Assembly (NCBI GenBank): GCA_024233085.1 | Contig: JACKQC010000005.1 | Location: forward strand, 124,001 to 188,000 | Direction: 5' to 3' | Length of the DNA: 64,000 nt | From: Akkermansiaceae bacterium | GTDB taxonomy: Bacteria; Verrucomicrobiota; Verrucomicrobiia; Verrucomicrobiales; DEV007 | Part shown: positions 55,807-64,000 of the stretch, in pieces | Layout of the letters: every line of letters starts with the position of its first letter | How positions within the stretch are numbered: position 1 is the first letter of the stretch | The notes under the pieces: generated by a model | Database searches by the model: none | What the model was told of the DNA's origin: nothing | The model's input: the letters and a program-made list of their open reading frames with translations, nothing else | Translations under genes and position numbers: made by a program

Positions 55807-57252
55807 ATGGAATTTTCGACTTTGCGCCAACGCTGTTCCGGCCCGGTTCACCGCCGCACGTTTCTGGAGGTCGGCGGGCTCAGCATGCTCGGTCTGGGGC
55901 TGAGCGATTTCCTGCGGTTCAAGGCGGCGGCGGCGTCCGGCGAGGCGGACCCGGGCTATGTGGACAAGGACACGGCGGTCATTTTTGTCTGGCTGCCGGG
56001 CGGACTGCCGCACATGGAGACCTACGACATGAAGCCCGAGGCGCCGATGGAATACCGCGGCGATTTCCGGCCAATGAAGACGAAGGTTCCGGGGATCGAG
56101 GTGTGCGAGTTGCTGCCGCGCCACGCGAAGATCGCCGACAAATTCGCCATCATCCGGTCCATCCATCACGAGTTCGCCGACCATGGGGGCGCCCACAAGC
56201 GGATGATGACGGGGCGGCTGCCGAAGACGCCGACCGGAACGATCAACGACGCGCCGGCCGTGTCGAGCATCGTGAAAAAGGTGCTCGGGGCGGGGCAGAA
56301 GGCGATGGACATCCCGATCTGTGTTTCCGAGGTGGACGGGAGCCGGTCGGGGATCGACACCTTCGCGATGGGCTCCGCGTGGCTGGGCGCGTCGAACACG
56401 CCGTTCATGGTGGCGGGCGACCCGAGCGATCCGGAGTTCAAGGTGCAAAACATCGGCGTCAAAACCGAGATGGAGACGCGCATCGACGACCGATTGACGA
56501 TGCTGGAGGGGCTCGACCGATTTCGCCGGAGCGTGGACAAGAGCGGCGCCATGGAGGCGATGGATTCCTTCAACCGCCAGGCGATGGAGATGCTGATGAG
56601 CGAGCGGGTGCGCGAAGCGTTCGACCTTTCGAAAGAAGATCAGAAAACCCGCGACCGCTACGGCATGACCGCCTACGGGCAGCGGGCGCTGATGGCCCGG
56701 CGGCTGGTCGAGGCCGGCAGCCGTTTCGTGACGGTCGTGTGGGAAAATCCTTTCCCCGGCAAACCGGTGCCGAAAAACTGCGCCTACAACTGGGATTGCC
56801 ACGCGGTGAACTGCCACATCTTCGACGATTTCAAGTGGCGGGCGCCGGTTTACGACCTCGCGCTGACGGGACTGATCGAGGATCTCCACCAGCGCGGTCT
56901 CGACAAAAAGGTGCTGCTGGTGGTGGGCAGCGACTTCGGGCACACGCCGAAGATCAACGCCCAGCGCGGCACCCAGACCGGCGTGATGCAGCCCGGCCGC
57001 GATCACTGGCCGAACTCCATGTCCATCCTCGTCTCCGGAGGCGGGATGCCGATGGGGCAGGTGATCGGGGCGACCAACGCCAAGGGCGAACACCCGGTCG
57101 AGCGGATCATGACGCCAAACGACCTTTGGGCGACGGTGTACCAGCATCTCGGGATCGATTACAACCGCTACCTGACGAATCTCGAGGGCCTGCCGACCCA
57201 GATTCTTCCTTTCGGGAAGCCGATTCCGGAGCTGGCGGCGGGAATGGCGTGA
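55807..57252 (+). CDS. DUF1501-family exported protein (Tat)
   Basis: 481 residues. Twin-arginine signal HRRTFLEVGGLSMLGLGLSD. DUF1501 features: FVWLPGGLPHMETYDMKPEA, HAKIADKFAIIRSIHHEFAD, RALMARRLVEAGSRFVTVVW, NWDCHAVNCH and LVVGSDFGHTPKIN, with His/Asp residues expected at a metal site of the phosphatase-like fold. Reaction unknown. It is divergent from the PSD1 gene across 219 bp, so one regulatory region may control both parts. Confidence 0.92.
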   Translation: MEFSTLRQRCSGPVHRRTFLEVGGLSMLGLGLSDFLRFKAAAASGEADPGYVDKDTAVIFVWLPGGLPHMETYDMKPEAPMEYRGDFRPMKTKVPGIEVCELLPRHAKIADKFAIIRSIHHEFADHGGAHKRMMTGRLPKTPTGTINDAPAVSSIVKKVLGAGQKAMDIPICVSEVDGSRSGIDTFAMGSAWLGASNTPFMVAGDPSDPEFKVQNIGVKTEMETRIDDRLTMLEGLDRFRRSVDKSGAMEAMDSFNRQAMEMLMSERVREAFDLSKEDQKTRDRYGMTAYGQRALMARRLVEAGSRFVTVVWENPFPGKPVPKNCAYNWDCHAVNCHIFDDFKWRAPVYDLALTGLIEDLHQRGLDKKVLLVVGSDFGHTPKINAQRGTQTGVMQPGRDHWPNSMSILVSGGGMPMGQVIGATNAKGEHPVERIMTPNDLWATVYQHLGIDYNRYLTNLEGLPTQILPFGKPIPELAAGMA

Positions 57253-57301
57253 GGTAATTTCGCGCGTTGCCGGTCGAGAATCTTTCCCGTATCGTCTCAC
57301 C

Positions 57302-57691
57302 ATGGCCGCGACCGCTTTGCCGGACGCCGACTTGATTCTCAAGGCGGTTGAATCGATGCCGGACGACGAATATGAGCGTTTGCTCTGTCGCGCGGCCGCC
57401 TTGCGGCGGAATGAACAAAGGCCGGCGGCCGAGCGTGAGTCGGAGCTGCTGGCGCGTATTGGAGAGGGACTCCGCCTTGAGATCGCCGCCCAACTGAAGG
57501 CGCTCCGGGAAAAAATGGAGCACGGAGAGCTTTCGAAATCGGAGGACGAGACGCGGGCGCATCTGGTCGCGGAAATCGAAACGCACGTTGCGCAGCGTTT
57601 GTGTTGGCTGGGCGAGTTGGCCGGACTTCGGGGGCAGACCGTCGACGAAGTGGCGGCGGCGCTCGGACTGGCGCCGGTGCCTTGGGATTGA
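57302..57691 (+). CDS. Small helical protein paired with an HNH nuclease
   Basis: 129 residues, almost all helical: LPDADLILKAVESMPDDEYE, LLARIGEGLRLEIAAQLKAL, then HGELSKSEDETRAHLVAEIE and RQLCWLGELAGLRG-type end (WLGELAGLRGQTVDEVAAAL). Small proteins of this shape are often found next to HNH endonuclease genes in cyanobacteria and PVC bacteria, and a role as a partner of the nuclease is likely but unproven. It lies 15 bp before the broken HNH gene. Confidence 0.75.
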   Translation: MAATALPDADLILKAVESMPDDEYERLLCRAAALRRNEQRPAAERESELLARIGEGLRLEIAAQLKALREKMEHGELSKSEDETRAHLVAEIETHVAQRLCWLGELAGLRGQTVDEVAAALGLAPVPWD

Positions 57692-57706
57692 ATCGGGAGT
57701 CAGCCG

Positions 57707-58121
57707 ATGGCAATTCGGGAGAGGGTTCGGCATCGGGCGGGAAACTGCTGTGAATACTGCGGGGCGCCGGACACCTTCTCGGCGGACGATTTTCGAAATC
57801 GACCACATTCTACCCCGAAGCCTTGGCGGGTTGACCGAGAGCGATAACCTCGCCCGGGCTTGCGGCGGGTGTAATGTCTTCAAAGGCGTGTTTACCGAGG
57901 CGCCGGATCCGGACGGCGGAGAGGTGGTGCGGTTATTCAATCCGAAGACGGATCTGTGGCGGGAGCATTTCCTTTGGTCTTATGACCGGCTGGGTATCAT
58001 CGGTCTCTCTCCGACCGGTCGCGCCACCGTTTCGACCTTGCGCATGAACCGCGATTCGGCGAGGAATCTCAGGCGCGCCCTTCGCGCGATCGGGAAACAT
58101 CCGCCGCGTTCATTTTCATGA
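57707..58121 (+). pseudogene. HNH endonuclease interrupted by a one-base frameshift
   Basis: The first frame from the ATG at 57707 gives MAIRERVRHRAGNCCEYCGA and PDTFSADD, the normal N-terminus of a small HNH nuclease (CxxC zinc pair). The rest is in the next frame: FEIDHILPRSLGGLTESDNL, then ACGGCNVFKG and LFNPKTDLWREHFLW, ending GRATVSTLRMNRDS. Removing one T from the run TTTT at 57790-57793 joins the two parts into a normal 137-residue protein with Asp-His of EIDH and Asn/Cys of CGGCN in place. So the gene is broken as sequenced, or the run is a sequencing error. The stop codon overlaps the next start by 4 bp. Confidence 0.85.
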
Positions 58122-60529
58122 ATCGTTTTTTCCTTTTTCTTGCGGTTGTCGGGGGCTGGGCCGTCCTGTTCCGGGCGGCGGCGGCGACCGATTCCGAAAC
58201 GCCTCGGCCATTTCTCGAAGCCCACTGCCTCAAGTGCCACGGCCCGGACAAGCAGAAGGGCGATCTGCGGCTCGACACGCTGGCGTTTCCGCCGCGGGCG
58301 GGAGACGAGGAGACGGCGGAACATTGGCTCGACGCCCTCGACGCGATCGAATCGGGCGACATGCCGCCGAAAAAGGAAGCGCGTCCCGAACCGCACGCGA
58401 CCGAGGCGGCCCTGACGCTGATCGCCGCGGCGCTGGATGCGGTCTCGGGCCCTCCACCGCCGGCGGTGCGCCGGATGAACCGCGTCGAATACGAAAACAC
58501 GGTGCGCGACCTGCTGGGGATCGACACTCCCCTGGCGGAGCTGCTCCCCGAGGACGGCAGCGTGCAGGGCTTCGACAATGTGGCCGACGGGCTGAGCATT
58601 TCGTCGGTCCTGATGGAGCGCTATCTGGAGGCCGCCGACGTGGCCTTCGACGCCGTGATCCGCCGCTTCGCGCCGCTGCCGGCCGAGACCCGGCGGGCCG
58701 AACTGATGCGTATCAAGGAAAACATCGACTCGGTGAAGGGCAACAAGGGCGGCGTCATCGAGGTGGAGAACTCCTTCGTCAAATTCACCCCCGGCTGGCC
58801 GCCGGCCCGGCTCGACGACGCGCACCCGATCGAGGACGGCGTCTATCGCTGCCGGATCGGCGTGTGGCCCCACCAGGCCGGCGACCGCACGCTGTCTCTG
58901 GCGGTGTTTGTCGGTCCGCTGTTCGGGCCGGGGAAACGCGATTTCAAGGGCATGTTCGATGTCACCGGCACGCCGGGGGAGCCGCGCGTCATCGAGTTCA
59001 CCACTCGGATGAAGGAGGGCGACGCCATGCATCTGGTGCCGTGGGTTTACCCGGAACACATCACCTGGCGCGACAAGGACGAGCCGCGGCCGGGGATCGC
59101 GATTGCCTGGGCGGAAACGCACGGCCCGCTGGACCAGAGTTTTCCCTCGGAGCCGCAAAAACACCTCTTCGGCGACGGCGAAACGCTGTCGATGGCCGAG
59201 GGAAATCCGATCTATATCCGCCACCGGAAAGGCGTGAAATCCCACACGGTCGAATCCTCGGCGCCCCGCGAGGATGCCGAGCGAATCCTCCGCGATTTCG
59301 TGCCGCGGGCGCTGCGCCGGCCGGCGGACCCGGCGGTGGTGGATCAGTTCGTCGCCCTGACGCTGTCGCGCCTGGACGAGGGGCGGACCTTCGAGCAGGC
59401 GGTGCGGGCGGGGGTGACGGCGGTCCTGTGCTCGCCGCATTTCCTGCTGCTGAACCGCGAACCGGCGGTCGACGGCTTCACCCTGGCGAATCGCCTTTCC
59501 TATTTTCTGTGGTCATCGATGCCCGACGCCGAATTGACGGACCTCGCCGCCGCCGGAAAACTGAGCGATCCGAAAGTCCGCCACGCCCAGGTCGAGCGGA
59601 TGCTGAACGATCCGAAACGCGAGCGCTTCGTGGAAAATTTCACCGGCCAATGGCTCGATTTGCGGCAGATCGAGTTCACCACGCCCGACGCGAAGTTGTA
59701 TCCCGAATACGACGAGCTGCTGATGCGGTCGATGCTGGGCGAGACGCGCGGTTTTTTCCGCCACCTGCTCGAAAAGGACCTCAGCGTGCTGAATTTCATC
59801 GATTCGGATTTCGCCGTGCTCAACGAGCGGCTGGCGCGGCATTACGGCATTCCCGGGGTAAAGGGACACGAGGCCTTTCGCGTGACGCCGGTCCCGGCCG
59901 ACTGCGTGCGCGGCGGCGTGCTGGCGCAGGCCAGCGTGCTGAAGGTCACCGCCAACGGCACCACGACCTCGCCCGTGCTGCGCGGCGTCTGGATTATGGA
60001 CAATATCCTCGGCAAACCCGCGCCGCCGCCGCCGCCGGGGGTTCCCGCGGTGGAGCCGGACATTCGCGGCGCGGTGTCGATCCGCGAACAGCTGGACAAG
60101 CACCGCGAGGACGAAAACTGCGCCCGTTGCCACGCCCGGATCGATCCGCTGGGCTTCGCGCTGGAGAATTTCGATCCCATCGGCGGCTGGCGCGACCGCT
60201 ACCGTTCGCTGGGCCAGGGCGATCCCGCGCCCGGCAGAAAGGTGAACTACAAGCTGGGTCCCGCGGTCGAGTCAAACGGCGAGTTGCACGGCGGCGGCGG
60301 GAGTTTCGCCGGCTTCGACGAGTTTCGCCAACGCCTGCGGGACGAGCCCGATCGCTTTGCCCGCGCCTTGGCGGAAAAGCTGCTTATTTACGGAACCGGC
60401 CGCCCCCTGGGGTCCTCCGACCGCGCCGTGGTCGAGACCGTTGTCGAGGCGTCGCGGGAGAAAAATTTCGGCCTTCGCGCCATGATCCACGCCGTGATCG
60501 AGAACGAACGCTTCCTGCACCTGCCATGA
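58118..60529 (+). CDS. Cytochrome-c-like DUF1587/DUF1592/DUF1588/DUF1585 protein
   Basis: 803 residues; signal peptide to about residue 22. Haem motif CLKCHG near residue 37, in the PSCyt-type N-terminal region. DUF1587 follows (RRMNRVEYENTVRDLLG, near 115-180). DUF1592 and DUF1588 blocks lie in the middle (VENFTGQWLDLRQIEF, GGVLAQASVLKVTANGTTTS) with a second motif CARCHARIDPLGF near residue 670. DUF1585 is at the end (FARALAEKLLIYGTGRPL). Exported. Paired with a DUF1552 gene overlapping by 4 bp. It is a clear parallel of the 28.6-kb cassette but lacks the PA14 domain. Confidence 0.92.
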   Translation: MNRFFLFLAVVGGWAVLFRAAAATDSETPRPFLEAHCLKCHGPDKQKGDLRLDTLAFPPRAGDEETAEHWLDALDAIESGDMPPKKEARPEPHATEAALTLIAAALDAVSGPPPPAVRRMNRVEYENTVRDLLGIDTPLAELLPEDGSVQGFDNVADGLSISSVLMERYLEAADVAFDAVIRRFAPLPAETRRAELMRIKENIDSVKGNKGGVIEVENSFVKFTPGWPPARLDDAHPIEDGVYRCRIGVWPHQAGDRTLSLAVFVGPLFGPGKRDFKGMFDVTGTPGEPRVIEFTTRMKEGDAMHLVPWVYPEHITWRDKDEPRPGIAIAWAETHGPLDQSFPSEPQKHLFGDGETLSMAEGNPIYIRHRKGVKSHTVESSAPREDAERILRDFVPRALRRPADPAVVDQFVALTLSRLDEGRTFEQAVRAGVTAVLCSPHFLLLNREPAVDGFTLANRLSYFLWSSMPDAELTDLAAAGKLSDPKVRHAQVERMLNDPKRERFVENFTGQWLDLRQIEFTTPDAKLYPEYDELLMRSMLGETRGFFRHLLEKDLSVLNFIDSDFAVLNERLARHYGIPGVKGHEAFRVTPVPADCVRGGVLAQASVLKVTANGTTTSPVLRGVWIMDNILGKPAPPPPPGVPAVEPDIRGAVSIREQLDKHREDENCARCHARIDPLGFALENFDPIGGWRDRYRSLGQGDPAPGRKVNYKLGPAVESNGELHGGGGSFAGFDEFRQRLRDEPDRFARALAEKLLIYGTGRPLGSSDRAVVETVVEASREKNFGLRAMIHAVIENERFLHLP

Positions 60530-61815
60530 CCGCCATTCACACCCGACCCGCCCTGAACCGCCGAACCTTCCTGCGCGGCGCCGGAGTCGCCGTGGGCCTG
60601 CCATTTCTCGAGGGCATGATGCCGCGCCCCTCGCGGGCCGCCGCCACCGCGGGCGAAACGGGCGATGTGCGGCGGATGCTCGCCGTCTGCGCCCCGCTCG
60701 GTATCCATACGCCCTTCCTCTTTCCCGAAAAGTCGGGACCGGACTACGAAGTCACGCCGTATCTCGAACCTCTGCAACACGTGCGGAAAAAATTCACCGT
60801 CATGTCCGGCCTGCGCCACCCGGACGTCGATGGCGGGCATTCGGCGGAAATGAGCTACCTGACCGGCGCGGCGCACCCGAGCCAGCCGAGCTTCCGCAAC
60901 ACGATCTCGGTGGACCAGTTCGCGGCCGAGCGGATCGGCCACCTGACGCGCGTGCCCTCGCTCTCGCTCTCGGCCAATGGGGCCGGCCTTTCCTACACCC
61001 GCTCGGGCGTGCGCGTGCCGCCGGAGACACGACCGTCGAAGCTCTTTGCCCGGCTGTTTCTCGAGGGCAGCGACGGCGAAAAGGCCGACCAGATGCGCCG
61101 CATCAAGGACGGCCAGAGCATCATGGACCTCGTCCGTGAACAGACCGCGGCGGTGACGAAAAACCTCGGACGCGACGACATCGACACCCTCGACCAATAT
61201 TTCACCAGCGTTCGCGAGCTGGAGCAGCGCCTGGTTTACGCCGAGGACTGGGCGAAAAAACCCAAGCCGGTGGTGGACCGCAAGCCGCCGACAGACATCG
61301 AGGACCGCGCCGACTTCGCCGGTCAGATGCGACTGATGTATGACCTGATCTTTCTCGCGATCCAGACCGACTCCACGCGACTGGTGACCTTCTGCGGCGC
61401 GGGGGGCAACGAGGTCGTGAACCTCAAGGGCGTCGAGGACGGCTGGCACAACCTCAGCCACCATGGCAAGGACCCGGGCAAGATCGAGCAGCTCGCGCTG
61501 ATCGAGAAGGAGGAGATGCGAATTTTCGGCGAGTTTCTGAGGCAACTCGACGGCGCGAAGGAGGGCGAAAACAGCCTGCTCGACCAGACCGCGATCCTGA
61601 TGGGCTCGAACCTGGGCAACGCCTCCAGCCACAACAACACGAACCTGCCGGTCATCGCCGCCGGCGGCCGATTCCGTCACGGGCAACACCTGAAGTTCGA
61701 CGAGGAAAAGGCGCCGCCGCTCGCCGATCTGTTCGTTTCCTACCTCCAGCACCTCGGTCTGGAGGAGGAGGGCTTTTCCACCGGCAAGGGCCGGATGGAG
61801 GGGCTGGATGGCTGA
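60526..61815 (+). CDS. DUF1552-family exported protein (Tat)
   Basis: 429 residues from the ATG at 60526, overlapping the upstream stop codon by 4 bp (ATGA), so translation is coupled. Twin-arginine signal LNRRTFLRGAGVAVGLPFL. DUF1552 features: HPDVDGGHSAEMSYLTGAAH, DQYFTSVRELEQRL, MYDLIFLAIQTDSTRLV, GWHNLSHHGKDPGKIEQLAL and SNLGNASSHNNTNLPVIAAG. The reaction is unknown. The second of two DUF1592/DUF1552 operons here; the other is at 28.6-32.4 kb. Confidence 0.92.
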   Translation: MTAIHTRPALNRRTFLRGAGVAVGLPFLEGMMPRPSRAAATAGETGDVRRMLAVCAPLGIHTPFLFPEKSGPDYEVTPYLEPLQHVRKKFTVMSGLRHPDVDGGHSAEMSYLTGAAHPSQPSFRNTISVDQFAAERIGHLTRVPSLSLSANGAGLSYTRSGVRVPPETRPSKLFARLFLEGSDGEKADQMRRIKDGQSIMDLVREQTAAVTKNLGRDDIDTLDQYFTSVRELEQRLVYAEDWAKKPKPVVDRKPPTDIEDRADFAGQMRLMYDLIFLAIQTDSTRLVTFCGAGGNEVVNLKGVEDGWHNLSHHGKDPGKIEQLALIEKEEMRIFGEFLRQLDGAKEGENSLLDQTAILMGSNLGNASSHNNTNLPVIAAGGRFRHGQHLKFDEEKAPPLADLFVSYLQHLGLEEEGFSTGKGRMEGLDG

Positions 61816-61849
61816 CGGAAGAAGTCGAGGGCCATCGGACTTCACCCGG

Positions 61850-61892
61850 CACCCAACAGGGTATGGTCACCGACCCAACCCTGTTGGGTCGG
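61850..61892. repeat. Dispersed palindromic element, copy 9 (inverted pair)
   Basis: ACCCAACAGGGTATGGTC pairs with GACCCAACCCTGTTGGGTC over about 16 bp. It lies between the convergent DUF1552 and small membrane-protein genes, ending one base from the latter's stop codon, where it may also act as a transcription hairpin. Confidence 0.87.
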
Positions 61893-61893
61893 C

Positions 61894-62196
61894 TTAGAAT
61901 CGGGGTCCGGAATCGCGGAAAGTCGAAACCGCGGCCCGGACGGCGGCGAAAAGGCCGAGGATGAGGGCGAGCACGCTGAGCAGGTGGCCGTTGTCGGAGT
62001 CCGAACCGGCGAGATTCGCCAACGCGAGGCTGGCGATCGCCGTGGCGAGCGCGACATGGAAAGGCCAGCGGGAACGTCCCCAGCGGCGGGTGAAACTGAG
62101 CGCGCCGCCGGCGAGTCCGGCGAATGCCAGCAGCACCAACACCGCGTGAAACGCGGGGCCCTCGGTGGGCAGAATGGCGAACGGGAAGGCGGACAT
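61894..62196 (-). CDS. Small integral membrane protein
   Basis: 100 residues from the ATG at 62196. Three hydrophobic segments: LPTEGPAFHAVLVLLAFAGL, WPFHVALATAIASLALANLA and LLSVLALILGLFAAVRAAVS. No charged residues suggest a pore or catalytic site. It lies 74 bp downstream of the CysJ-like reductase gene on the same strand and may be in that operon. I do not recognise a family. Confidence 0.65.
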   Translation of the reverse strand: MSAFPFAILPTEGPAFHAVLVLLAFAGLAGGALSFTRRWGRSRWPFHVALATAIASLALANLAGSDSDNGHLLSVLALILGLFAAVRAAVSTFRDSGPRF

Positions 62197-62270
62197 GGGA
62201 AGAAACGGCGTGACTCCGCATTTTCGCCGTTCGCGGGGCGGGGTGTCAACCGCCCGGTTGCGTCCCACGG

Positions 62271-63443
62271 TCAATAAACATCGCGCCGGTAGCGTTTTTC
62301 CTGGCGCATCCGGGCGACGTATTCGGCGGCCTGTTCGGGCGTCCGGCCGCCGTGGGTGGCGATGACTTCGTGCAGGGCCTTGTCGACATCGGGGGCCATG
62401 CGCTGGGCGTCGCCGCAGACGTAGAGAATGGCGCCTTCCTCGAGCCACTTCCAGAGTTCGGCGCCTTCCTCGGCGACCTTGTGCTGGACGTAGACTTTTT
62501 GGGCCTGGTCGCGCGACCAGGCGGTGGTGAGCCGGTGGAGCACGCCGTCGCGGAGCTGGCGTTCCCATTCGTCGCGGTAGAAAAAGCAGGTTTCCTCATG
62601 GATCTCGCCAAAGAACAGCCAGGCTTTTCCCTTGGCGCCGGTGACTTCGCGCTCCTGCAAAAAGGCGCGAAAGGGAGCGACGCCCGTGCCCGGGCCGATC
62701 ATCACGACCGGGACGTCTTCGTCGGGCGCCGGTGGGCGGAAGCCCTTGCCGGGGGTGACGAAGCACGGGATGGGCGTGTTTTCGTCCGTGCGGTGGGGCA
62801 GCCAGGAGGAGCAGACGCCCCGGCGCCGACGGCCGCGGCTTTCGTATTCGACGAGGGCGATGGTGAGATGGCACGCGTTCGGCCGGGCTTTGAGGCTGGA
62901 GGCGATGGAATAGAGGCGGACGTTCAGTTTTTTGAGAACGTCGACAAATTCCTGGGGCTCCCAGCCGAGTCCGGGATGGCGAATCAGGCAGTCGATAATC
63001 TCCCGCCCCCAGACGAAGTGTTCGTAGGCGTCCTTGTGGTCGGGATCGAGCAGGCGGGCGATTTCGTCGGCCTGGTCGCCGGCTTTCTCGACGAGTTTGC
63101 CGAGAAATTTCCGGTCGAGCGCGGTGATGGCGCAGTTTTCGATCAGGGCGGCGCGGAGGGGCTTTTCGCCGCCGTCGCCGGGGGCGGTGACGGTTTCCTC
63201 GCCGGAGAAACCGAGGTGCCGGAGGATTTCGTCGGCGAGCGCGGGATCGTTTTGCGGAAAGATCGCGAGGGAATCGCCGGGCAGGAATTCGAGGCCGGAA
63301 TCGCGCAGGTCGATCTCGAAGTGCCAGGTTTCCTTTTCGTCGCAGCCGGCGGTGAGCAGTTCGCGGCGCGCGACACGGGCGAGGAGGGGATTTTTTCGAT
63401 CAAAAGCGGATCGGGAAGGAGATGAGGTTGCGTTGGGGCTCAT
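62271..63443 (-). CDS. CysJ-like NADPH flavoprotein reductase without flavodoxin domain
   Basis: 390 residues. FAD-binding motif RLYSIASS (176-183) and GVCSSWL (209-215), an NADPH-binding segment GPGTGVAPFRAFLQER (250-265) and VYVCGDAQRMAPDVDKALHE near the end, closing in a C-terminal RRDVY that stacks on FAD. This is the reductase half of sulfite reductase alpha and of cytochrome P450 reductases, but the N-terminal FMN (flavodoxin) domain is missing, so it must pass electrons to a separate carrier. Some bacteria have stand-alone forms. No cysI gene is near; the partner is unknown. Confidence 0.9.
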   Translation of the reverse strand: MSPNATSSPSRSAFDRKNPLLARVARRELLTAGCDEKETWHFEIDLRDSGLEFLPGDSLAIFPQNDPALADEILRHLGFSGEETVTAPGDGGEKPLRAALIENCAITALDRKFLGKLVEKAGDQADEIARLLDPDHKDAYEHFVWGREIIDCLIRHPGLGWEPQEFVDVLKKLNVRLYSIASSLKARPNACHLTIALVEYESRGRRRRGVCSSWLPHRTDENTPIPCFVTPGKGFRPPAPDEDVPVVMIGPGTGVAPFRAFLQEREVTGAKGKAWLFFGEIHEETCFFYRDEWERQLRDGVLHRLTTAWSRDQAQKVYVQHKVAEEGAELWKWLEEGAILYVCGDAQRMAPDVDKALHEVIATHGGRTPEQAAEYVARMRQEKRYRRDVY

Positions 63444-63594
63444 CGGGATGGCAGAATAGCGGAAGGCGAAGGGAACAGCATGAGCGATGCCAGTGGCGCA
63501 AACTGATTAGGCTTCGCTAAAATTCAATGAATGACAAACATAAAATGAAGAATCCGAAATCAGTGATCCGGGGAGGCGGGGAAGGGCGAACCCG

Positions 63595-64000
63595 ATGATC
63601 CGTGCTTTCCAGGTGCTGGTGGTGGCTTTTTGGCTGGCGACGACGGGCTGGCTGTTTCGAGCGGTTTTCTGGCCGGGCGAGTCGAGTTTCGACCCCGTCA
63701 GTCCGCTGGAGCCGCTGAAGGCCTTTTTCGAGTGGAACGACACCAACTCTTTGATCCTCACCGAGCATGGGGAACGAATGGGAGAGATGGCTGTGAGCGG
63801 GTTTTCCGAATTCGACAAAGAATTGGGGCACGTGGTGTGCGGGTTTTCGATGTCGGGATCGATGGACCCTCCCGAGCGGGGGCCGGTGACCGGTGTCTCC
63901 GGCATGAGCTGGAAACTGACGACGCAGTTCGACGAGGCGCTGGCTCCGATGCTGACGCACGCGGCGGCGCGGGTGCCGAGCCAGGGTTTGTCGGCGCGAA
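63595..64000 (+). CDS. Exported hypothetical protein, partial at the right edge
   Basis: The first 135 codons only; the gene runs off the right edge. The ATG at 63595 has a purine-rich stretch GGGGAGGCGGGGAAGG upstream. The start MIRAFQVLVVAFWLATTGWL is a signal-anchor or transmembrane segment. The remainder is acidic and polar (EWNDTNSLILTEHGERMGEM, then GHVVCGFSMSGSMDPPERGP) with no motif I can name. It is divergent from the CysJ-like gene. Family unknown. Confidence 0.7.
   Translation, partial: MIRAFQVLVVAFWLATTGWLFRAVFWPGESSFDPVSPLEPLKAFFEWNDTNSLILTEHGERMGEMAVSGFSEFDKELGHVVCGFSMSGSMDPPERGPVTGVSGMSWKLTTQFDEALAPMLTHAAARVPSQGLSAR

Overview
The window is GC-rich, gene-dense chromosomal DNA from a Gram-negative bacterium. 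The mix of DUF1501, DUF1552, DUF1549/DUF1553 (PSD1) and DUF1587/1592/1588/1585 proteins carrying c-type haem motifs, an ECF sigma factor beside a FecR-like protein, an SHD1-like secreted protein and a TpsB outer-membrane barrel points to the PVC group, most likely Verrucomicrobiota. Many genes lack a Shine-Dalgarno sequence. I found no rRNA, tRNA, CRISPR array, prophage or insertion sequence.

Layout. 1-2.6 kb: the start of nadE, rsmB, a small hypothetical protein and a BON-like lipoprotein. 2.9-5.2 kb: ECF sigma factor plus FecR-type membrane protein. 5.2-8.0 kb: a large SF1 helicase with a C-terminal nuclease-like module. 8.1-15.6 kb: MoxR ATPase, leucine-rich-repeat protein, stand-alone cNMP-binding protein, secreted proteins, a TpsB/ShlB transporter ended by a clear terminator, and a PQQ-propeller lipoprotein. 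15.7-21.9 kb: ribulokinase, an exporter-like permease, two coiled-coil tail-anchored proteins and a cryptic NlpC/P60-like protein. 21.9-28.5 kb: response regulator, two unrelated permeases, an SHD1-like protein, two tandem GT4 glycosyltransferases and a truncated haemoglobin. 28.6-32.4 kb: first DUF1592/DUF1552 cassette. 32.5-37.2 kb: VapBC, Der, PgsA, Bcp and an RsmA-Nudix fusion. 37.3-39.8 kb: a repeat-rich S74-chaperone protein and a 42-bp tandem palindrome array. 39.8-45.7 kb: PSD1/DUF1501 cassette and a ParE-type toxin-antitoxin pair. 45.8-50.2 kb: fused 5-oxoprolinase and NadD. 50.4-61.8 kb: a PSD1/PPC operon divergent from DUF1501, a frameshifted HNH nuclease, and a second DUF1592/DUF1552 cassette. 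61.9-64 kb: a small membrane protein, a CysJ-like reductase and a partial gene.

The most interesting signal is not a gene. A short palindromic element built from a roughly 20-bp unit (core AACAGGGTTGRGTC) occurs at nine loci, about one per 7 kb, as inverted pairs or head-to-tail arrays. Most copies lie between genes. One lies in frame inside the GTPase gene der and one inside the oxoprolinase gene, in both cases adding a peptide of the form NRVxSATQPC, and a third supplies the last codons and stop codon of the globin gene. This resembles the protein-invading palindromic elements known from Rickettsia, and I know of no such description for this lineage. A second, different palindromic array (period 42 bp) lies at 39.5 kb.
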